19,717 nucleotides of DNA from Ruminococcus sp. UBA4350 (lineage in GTDB: Bacteria > Bacillota > Clostridia > Oscillospirales > Ruminococcaceae): positions 1-19,717 of the forward strand of contig DGSY01000002.1 in NCBI GenBank assembly GCA_002394125.1, given 5' to 3'. Shown piece by piece: positions 14,851 to 19,717 of this stretch. Numbering within the stretch: the stretch's first letter is position 1; each line of letters starts with the position of its first letter. The notes under the pieces are model-generated. The model was not told where the DNA came from. It searched no databases and was given only the letters and a program-made list of their open reading frames with translations. The translations under genes were made by a program, and so were the position numbers.

Positions 14851-14877
14851 TACGGTATATATATCAGAAGTACCGTA
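14851..14877. repeat. Inverted repeat upstream of the dockerin gene
   Basis: TACGGTA (14851-14857) and TACCGTA (14871-14877) are perfect inverted 7-nt arms around 13 nt. The site is about 80 nt upstream of the -35 box of the dockerin gene, a position suited to an activator. The rest of the 285-nt intergenic stretch holds a short CCGTT/AACGG hairpin (14884-14898) and the promoter; I see no gene in it. Confidence 0.4.
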
Positions 14878-14956
14878 TATGCGCCGTTTTGTGAACGGTC
14901 AGCAGCTAACTTTTTATTCGCCTTTTTGTATCATATAACGAAAACCAACCAAAATC

Positions 14957-14985
14957 TTGACTATTCTATTTTTTGGGGCTATAAT
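14957..14985 (+). promoter_or_regulatory. Sigma-A promoter of the dockerin gene
   Basis: TTGACT (14957-14962) and a perfect TATAAT (14980-14985) are spaced by 17 nt. The expected start is near 14992, giving a leader of about 38 nt that includes AGGAAAGGA. Confidence 0.88.
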
Positions 14986-15029
14986 TGATGTATTGAATAT
15001 GCGCGAAAATGCGCAGGAAAGGACAGAAT

Positions 15030-17615
15030 ATGAAAAAACGATTATTTGGTTTGCTGACGGCCGGCGCAATGCTCATGTCGTTCAGCGGGATCATGCCCTC
15101 GGAGGCAGCCGCAGAGCCTTCGCTTCCGATCTGGGACGGCAGCTTTGACACGAGCTGGTACACCGAGGAACACCTGACGCGCAATGTCAACGGTGCGGAG
15201 TGGGCGTACTACAAGATCAGCACGGCGGAGGAGCTGGCCGGTCTTTCGTATCTCGTGCGCCACGGCAACAGAATGGAAAACACATACATCGAGCTGACGG
15301 AGGACATCCGGCTCAATGACACAAGCAATTTTGAGAACTGGGAAACAGAGCCGCCGGAGAATAACTGGACGCCGATCGGTGAGGTGCCCTACGGTTCCCT
15401 CTATGCCGACGGCGGAACTGTGAAGAGCTCTGCGGTGTATTACTACTTTGCCGGCGCATTCAACGGAAACGGCCACACGATCAGCGGTATGTACTGTCTG
15501 CATGACTGCTATGCCGGACTGTTCTGCAATGTGTCCGGCGGCGTGTTCCGCACCGTTGTGAAGGAAAGCTATGTCCGTGCAGAGAGCCCGCGCAATCAGG
15601 CATGGGATACCTATGCCGGCGGCATTACGGCAGCCAGCCATCAGGGTATCATCAATAACTGCGAATTTGAAGGCAAGGTCAGCGCAAGCGGCATTGGGAA
15701 CTGGAAAGCCGGCGAACAGCGCTGTGCAGCCGGCGGTATCTGCGGTTTTTTTGATGACAGCGATATTACGGACTGGATCCTGGCAAGCGCACTGATGGCC
15801 GCACTCGGCGGTCTCTGGATCAACCCGATGCTGATGATGAGCGAGGAAGTGGATAATCCGATCGGCACACCGGGCATCTTCAACTGCATCAACCGCGGTG
15901 AGATCTATGCAGACAACTGCCCCTTTCACCAGAGCGGCCCCGCCGCGGGCGGCATTCTGGGCTTCGGCAATTACAACACCTGTATCGTGAATTGCCTCAG
16001 CACCGGAACGGTCAGCGTGCAGGAGGGCGGACACAATCTCTACGGCGGCATCGCGGGCAGAGAATACAATTACCCGATCAGGAACTGCTATTACTCGAAC
16101 TGCGACAAATCCAGCTCGCTTGCAGGAGCGAATTCGATCAATTATTCGGATGATTCCATCAATCTGAAGGATGTTGCAAAGCCCGAAAAGGTCGCGGAGC
16201 GGCTCGGCGTATTCTTTGAATACCGCGACGGGGAGATCGTGCATAATTTCACCCCGGACATTCCGGAGCCTGCCCTCGAACCAACCGATCCGGCTGAGAC
16301 AACACCGGAACCGGCGGAGACGACAACGACAGAGGACGCCGCATCTGAAACGACCGAAGAAACGACCGCGGAGGATGACTGGCTGATTGATCCTGTGGTG
16401 CCGAAGCCGGATGATTTTGAAGAGGAAATGGTGGTCGATCCGACATCGACCTCCTTCAATTTCACATGGGCATATCCGAGCAACGAGATCACGGGCTATG
16501 AATTTGAGTCGATCGCACCGTTCAACGGCTCCTTTGATGATGTCATTGTTTCATTCAAAGCAGAGGATCTGAAGATCAGCGCCGGAGACAAAAAGAAGGT
16601 CTCACTGGGCAATGTACATATGGGAAGAACCTACCCGTTCCGTCTCCGCTATATTCAGAAGCGTGCGGTTGACGGAAAGGTGTTCTATTCTGACTGGGCA
16701 TACTTTACCGTGACCGTGCGTGAATTCGATCTGCAAATCACCGGCGCCGAGCTGGTGCTTTCGGGTGCATATCTGGATTTCTATATTTCTGTATCCGATG
16801 ATTCCAGCAGCGTCGAATGGGATCTTTCGGAGTACCCTGATTTTTCAGTACCGGCATCCACAATGGGAACCAGCGGCGGCATTATTTACCATAAGGTACA
16901 TATCCCGGTCTATTCATCAAACAAATGCTGGTATCTGCGTGCAAGATCCAAAAAAGTCTTCCAGGAACGCGATTATTATTCCGATTGGAAGTGTTATAAG
17001 TTTGAGATTCAGGAGGATAGATCCGTCGTGGTGACCGAAAATCCGGATCTGGAAGCGGACATCGCCGCGATGAACGAAGCCAAGACCACCACCACGCCTG
17101 CTCCGACAACGACAACAACGACCGCGACCACGACACCCAAAGCAACAACCACAACAACGACAACGGCCGTTCCGACTACCACAACGACTACATCCACCAC
17201 AACGACTACATCCACTACGACGACCACATCCACTACGACAACCACATCCACTACGACAACCACATCCACTACGACAACCACATCAACCACAACGCCCACG
17301 ACAACTACGACCGCAGCGACAACCACTACAACGGAAGCGACAACAACCACGACCGCAGCAACTACAACCACCACCGCAGCCACAACCACCACGACAACAG
17401 CTGTCCCGCAGGAGCCGCTGAAGGGCGACTACAACAAGGACGGGGAAGTCACGGTCGCGGATGCTGTTCTGCTGGCGCGGTTCATTGCAGAGGACAACGC
17501 GCTGACAGAGGGGCTGCTGGGCGGTATCACGGATGAGGATCCTGATTACGACGGCGACGGAATCGTGACTGTTCTGGATATTCGTGCGCTGGTCAAAAAA
17601 TCAGAAACTGAATAA
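15030..17615 (+). CDS. Secreted dockerin protein with GLUG-like repeats and FN3-like domains
   Basis: The 861-aa protein has a signal peptide (KKR, a hydrophobic core, likely cleavage after the Ala run near residue 28). It then has a region (about 40-400) of GLUG/beta-helix-like repeats of the form FAGAFNGNGHTISGM and AGGITAASHQGIINNC. An acidic Pro/Thr linker (about 410-450), two FN3-like beta domains (about 470-570 and 570-670), a Thr-rich linker (about 683-795) and a type I dockerin complete it. The dockerin has two calcium loops: D800-x-N802-x-D804...D811 and D839-x-D841-x-D843...D850. Dockerins bind cohesins on scaffoldins, so it is probably displayed in a cellulosome-like complex. No catalytic glycosidase domain is recognised, so it may bind carbohydrate or protein, or be structural. 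The start at 15030 is chosen over 15009 for the signal peptide and for AGGAAAGGA, which ends 6 nt before it. Confidence 0.88.
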   Translation: MKKRLFGLLTAGAMLMSFSGIMPSEAAAEPSLPIWDGSFDTSWYTEEHLTRNVNGAEWAYYKISTAEELAGLSYLVRHGNRMENTYIELTEDIRLNDTSNFENWETEPPENNWTPIGEVPYGSLYADGGTVKSSAVYYYFAGAFNGNGHTISGMYCLHDCYAGLFCNVSGGVFRTVVKESYVRAESPRNQAWDTYAGGITAASHQGIINNCEFEGKVSASGIGNWKAGEQRCAAGGICGFFDDSDITDWILASALMAALGGLWINPMLMMSEEVDNPIGTPGIFNCINRGEIYADNCPFHQSGPAAGGILGFGNYNTCIVNCLSTGTVSVQEGGHNLYGGIAGREYNYPIRNCYYSNCDKSSSLAGANSINYSDDSINLKDVAKPEKVAERLGVFFEYRDGEIVHNFTPDIPEPALEPTDPAETTPEPAETTTTEDAASETTEETTAEDDWLIDPVVPKPDDFEEEMVVDPTSTSFNFTWAYPSNEITGYEFESIAPFNGSFDDVIVSFKAEDLKISAGDKKKVSLGNVHMGRTYPFRLRYIQKRAVDGKVFYSDWAYFTVTVREFDLQITGAELVLSGAYLDFYISVSDDSSSVEWDLSEYPDFSVPASTMGTSGGIIYHKVHIPVYSSNKCWYLRARSKKVFQERDYYSDWKCYKFEIQEDRSVVVTENPDLEADIAAMNEAKTTTTPAPTTTTTTATTTPKATTTTTTTAVPTTTTTTSTTTTTSTTTTTSTTTTTSTTTTTSTTTTTSTTTPTTTTTAATTTTTEATTTTTAATTTTTAATTTTTTAVPQEPLKGDYNKDGEVTVADAVLLARFIAEDNALTEGLLGGITDEDPDYDGDGIVTVLDIRALVKKSETE
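17193..17300 (+). repeat. 18-bp tandem repeat coding a (Ser-Thr5) linker
   Basis: Six units of 18 bp begin at 17193, 17211, 17229, 17247, 17265 and 17283. Each encodes Ser followed by mostly Thr (the last has one Pro). The central units are almost identical at the DNA level, which suggests recent slippage or unequal exchange. The flanking linker is also Thr-rich but less regular, with Ala, Pro and Glu interruptions. Confidence 0.85.
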
Positions 17616-17630
17616 GGAATCTGCTGACAG

Positions 17631-17669
17631 GCGGCTGTGAGAACGCAATGTTCTCACAGCTGCTTTTTT
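17631..17669 (+). terminator. Rho-independent terminator of the dockerin gene
   Basis: GCGGCTGTGAGAAC (17631-17644) pairs with GTTCTCACAGCTGC (17650-17663) over 14 positions with one G-T wobble, a 5-nt loop and six T residues. Confidence 0.95.
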
Positions 17670-17694
17670 ATCCATCGGGATGCAGAGCGCATAC

Positions 17695-17730
17695 AAAAAC
17701 AGCAGCCCCGAAGTATCCGGAGCTGCTGTT
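17695..17730 (-). terminator. Rho-independent terminator of the recombinase gene
   Basis: On the minus strand AACAGCAGCTCCG pairs with CGGGGCTGCTGTT over 13 positions with one wobble around a 7-nt loop, then runs into a T tract (plus-strand A run 17695-17699). It is 16 nt past the recombinase stop codon. Confidence 0.9.
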
Positions 17731-17746
17731 CTGGTCTGCGATGCAA

Positions 17747-19438
17747 TTACTGCATCTTGTAAGCGTCGATCATTTTCTTGGTGATGTGTCCGGAACGACG
17801 ACCGTACCGATCGCCGCTGCGGATATACGAAATATCGGCAGCGGCACTTGTTTTCAGCTTGACCTCCAGCTTCATCTCCGTGCGGTTGACCGGAACCACA
17901 TCAATGCGGTCGATCATCGTTTTCGCCATTTCATCGACTTCCTCTTTTGACATGATGTGACCGGGACGGTACAGCGTCCTGAAATATTCCTCTATCTTTT
18001 GCATTTCGGCGGCATAGTCCGCCGTCTGTGAAGCCTTTGTTTCGAGCTGAAAAATGTCCTCCTCAAGCTGCGCGATCAGCACATTGGAATTGCCGTTGCG
18101 CTCGCGGAATTCGTCACGGGAGATGTCGCCCTCGGTGTAGAGGTCAAGCAGCTTTTCGCGCTTGGCTTTCTCCTTTGTCAGTTGTGTCCGCAGTTCGTTG
18201 ATCTGTTTCTGCGCATTTGCCTCGCGGTCGCTTTCGCGGTAGATACGCAGGAAATCGCGCACATATTCCTCGATATTGCCGGCGATCGACTGGAAATGCT
18301 CGGAAAGCATCTGATAAAGGTCAGCTTCCATAATGGAAAACGATGCACAGGATTTCGCGCCGGAGCGCTTCTTCTCGCTGCATATCCACTGATAGATCGG
18401 CTTGCCCTGTGAAACGCTGTTTGAATAGCTTGTGCGCCAATAGGGAACATCATGCGCCTTGCACCAGATTTTTCCGGTAAAAACGCTCTTATCCTTGAAG
18501 GAGCGCTCCCGGCTTTTGATTGCGCTGCTGCGTTCGCGGAAAATCTCGTTGCATTTGTCCCAGATTTCCTCGCTGACGATTGCAGGAACGGTCTCGCCGG
18601 TTTCATCCTTATACAGTACCCATTCCTCCTCCGGCAGGAAACGCTGCTCACGGGTGCGGTAATCAACGATCTTGACCTTGTTGCCGCAGAAATAGCCCTT
18701 GTATTTCGGGTTCTGGATGATGCCGGTAATCGTGTTGTGATGAATGCGCGTGCCGTTTCGTCCGCGGTAGCCCTTATCCCAGAGGATTCGCTCGATTTTG
18801 CGCGTACTGTAATCGCTGGTGCTGTAAAGCTCGAAAATCAGGCGCACCATTTCCGCTTCGGATTCGTTGACTGTCAGCTTGCAGTCCTTTTTGTCATAGC
18901 CGAAAATGCGGCTGTTGCCCATGACATTGCCGCTCTCGATCGAACGCTTATGTCCCCAGCGCACACGCTCCGAGAGCTTGCGCACCTCGTCCGCCGCAAT
19001 ACTCGACATGATCGTCAGGCGCAGTTCGCTGTCCGTGTCGATCGTGCAGATATTGTCATTCTGGAAAAAGACGCCGACACCGGCGCGCAGCAGATCGCGG
19101 GTATAGGTCAGGCTGTCAATGGTGTTGCGGGCGAAGCGGCTGACCTCTTTCGTCAGCACGAGATCGAACATTCCCGCCTTGCCGTCCTCGATCATGCGCA
19201 TAAAATTGACGCGGTTCTCCGCCGCCTCGCCGCGGATGCGGTCTACATAGCCCTCGATATACTCCCAGTTCTCGTTCTTCTGAATCATATCCGTGAAAAA
19301 CGCAATCTGATTCTCAATGGAATTTTCCTGCTCCTCGCGTGTGGTCGAAACGCGGGCATAGAAGGTCACGCGCATCGGGATATCGAAGATCGTTTTGCGC
19401 TCGGCTTTCATCTGGTTCGCAATCTGGTAAATGTCCAA
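17747..19438 (-). CDS. Large serine recombinase (site-specific integrase type)
   Basis: The 563-aa protein has an N-terminal resolvase catalytic domain with YARVSTTREEQ (catalytic Ser31), a Recombinase domain, a zinc-ribbon segment and a C-terminal coiled coil rich in Glu and Lys. This is the plan of large serine integrases of phages and conjugative or mobilisable elements. The zinc-ribbon ligands appear to be C326, H329, C353 and C364, so the usual first CxxC is CxxH. Translation probably starts at TTG (19438), because a strong AGGAGGG lies 6 nt upstream; the first in-frame ATG is codon 10, with no such site. The frame is intact. The rest of the element, if any, must lie beyond the right edge; no excisionase or attachment repeat is recognised in the window. 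Confidence 0.93.
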   Translation of the reverse strand: MDIYQIANQMKAERKTIFDIPMRVTFYARVSTTREEQENSIENQIAFFTDMIQKNENWEYIEGYVDRIRGEAAENRVNFMRMIEDGKAGMFDLVLTKEVSRFARNTIDSLTYTRDLLRAGVGVFFQNDNICTIDTDSELRLTIMSSIAADEVRKLSERVRWGHKRSIESGNVMGNSRIFGYDKKDCKLTVNESEAEMVRLIFELYSTSDYSTRKIERILWDKGYRGRNGTRIHHNTITGIIQNPKYKGYFCGNKVKIVDYRTREQRFLPEEEWVLYKDETGETVPAIVSEEIWDKCNEIFRERSSAIKSRERSFKDKSVFTGKIWCKAHDVPYWRTSYSNSVSQGKPIYQWICSEKKRSGAKSCASFSIMEADLYQMLSEHFQSIAGNIEEYVRDFLRIYRESDREANAQKQINELRTQLTKEKAKREKLLDLYTEGDISRDEFRERNGNSNVLIAQLEEDIFQLETKASQTADYAAEMQKIEEYFRTLYRPGHIMSKEEVDEMAKTMIDRIDVVPVNRTEMKLEVKLKTSAAADISYIRSGDRYGRRSGHITKKMIDAYKMQ

Positions 19439-19444
19439 GTAAAA

Positions 19445-19451
19445 CCCTCCT
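19445..19451 (-). promoter_or_regulatory. Ribosome-binding site fixing the TTG start of the recombinase
   Basis: AGGAGGG on the minus strand is separated by 6 nt from the TTG at 19438-19436. It is the best Shine-Dalgarno match near the 5' end of the frame and decides in favour of the TTG over the later ATG. Confidence 0.8.
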
Positions 19452-19479
19452 GTTCTGATCGGAGTTCTGAATTAATATT

Positions 19480-19508
19480 ATGATACCATACCGAATATGA
19501 TTTGTCAA
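19480..19508 (-). promoter_or_regulatory. Sigma-A promoter of the recombinase gene
   Basis: On the minus strand consensus TTGACA (19508-19503) and TATCAT (19485-19480) are spaced by 17 nt, with TGG before the -10. The leader is about 35 nt. ATTTGTCA occurs twice on the plus strand (19500-19507 and 19515-19522), overlapping and flanking the -35, and could be a regulator site. Confidence 0.85.
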
Positions 19509-19522
19509 GAGGATATTTGTCA

Positions 19523-19717
19523 TTTCCGGTCGGAGTGAATCAATAAGCTCCCGCTGTACGTGCTGCGTTAATATAGAAATTTTATGCCATAGTATTTCTG
19601 ATGTATCCCTGATTCCGCAAAACTCAAAACGCTTCAGTGACTCTGAGGAAAGTACAAATCCAGCTGCTAGAGTGACCGAGCGCAAGTCGTAATTTACGTG
19701 CGTGATCAGTCAGATGA
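19523..19717. other. Right-end stretch without a recognised gene
   Basis: No open frame here has both a ribosome-binding site and a recognisable product. Several short hairpins are possible, for example CTTCAG with CTGAGG near 19632-19648 and GCGCA with TGCGT near the end. I do not recognise a known RNA family, and the sequence is cut by the window edge. Confidence 0.3.

Noticed and set aside
15042..16244. 400-aa minus-strand open frame opposite the dockerin gene
   Set aside because: It has no recognisable domain and lies wholly antisense to a gene with promoter, signal peptide and terminator.
17193..17300. Regular short repeats as a possible CRISPR array
   Set aside because: The units are contiguous 18-bp coding repeats with no spacers, inside an open reading frame.
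17009..17392. Minus-strand Val-rich frame (runs of Val)
   Set aside because: It is the reverse reading of the Thr-rich linker repeats, not a membrane protein.
19638..19660. GAGGAAAGT as a possible RNase P RNA core
   Set aside because: Only nine bases match; the following bases do not continue the conserved GAGGAAAGTCC pattern and no other RNase P element is seen before the window ends.
19314..19685. 123-aa minus-strand frame upstream of the recombinase
   Set aside because: It runs through the recombinase promoter and leader and overlaps its first codons in another frame, with no recognisable product.

Overview
The window looks like a chromosomal segment of a Ruminococcus-like member of the Oscillospiraceae (Clostridia). 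The grounds are a secreted protein with a type I dockerin and long threonine-rich linkers, a four-cysteine (zinc-ribbon) ribosomal protein L28, Firmicutes-style AGGAGG ribosome-binding sites, and sigma-A promoters that mostly carry an extended TGn -10. The genus is an inference; no rRNA or other marker is present to settle it.

Layout. (1) 187-444: rpmB with its own promoter. (2) 521-4428: a yybP-ykoY (Mn2+-sensing) riboswitch, then a P2-type cation ATPase and, overlapping it by ATGA, a membrane-anchored alpha/beta hydrolase-like protein. A strong hairpin at 4436-4462 separates this operon from the convergent gene. (3) 4472-6256, minus strand: a seven-TM / PAS / HD-GYP protein, probably a cyclic-di-GMP phosphodiesterase. 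(4) 6392-10494: a divergently transcribed two-gene operon encoding a CARF plus PD-(D/E)xK nuclease (DUF1887, Card1/Can2-like) and an 862-aa membrane protein with tandem Rossmann/RCK-like domains, a RyR-type domain and a C-terminal zinc ribbon. No cas gene or CRISPR array is in the window. (5) 10584-14789: a MacB-type ABC ATPase and its FtsX-type permease, which has a ninth membrane helix and a complete alpha/beta hydrolase domain fused at its C-terminus. (6) 14957-17669: the secreted dockerin protein. (7) 17695-19508, minus strand: a large serine recombinase with a TTG start. The last ~210 bases hold no gene I recognise.

How it fits together. The two strongest leads are the CARF-nuclease/RyR-membrane operon and the hydrolase-bearing ABC permease. 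The first is a candidate nucleotide-signalled defence or stress module with one nuclease arm and one membrane arm; it has a strong promoter overlapped by a perfect 7-bp inverted repeat. In the second, the fused hydrolase is recognisably paralogous, including its preceding membrane helix, to the stand-alone hydrolase-like protein of the ATPase operon, in which the usual catalytic positions have been replaced. The riboswitch argues that the P-type ATPase exports Mn2+ (possibly also Ca2+) rather than acting as a generic Ca2+ pump.
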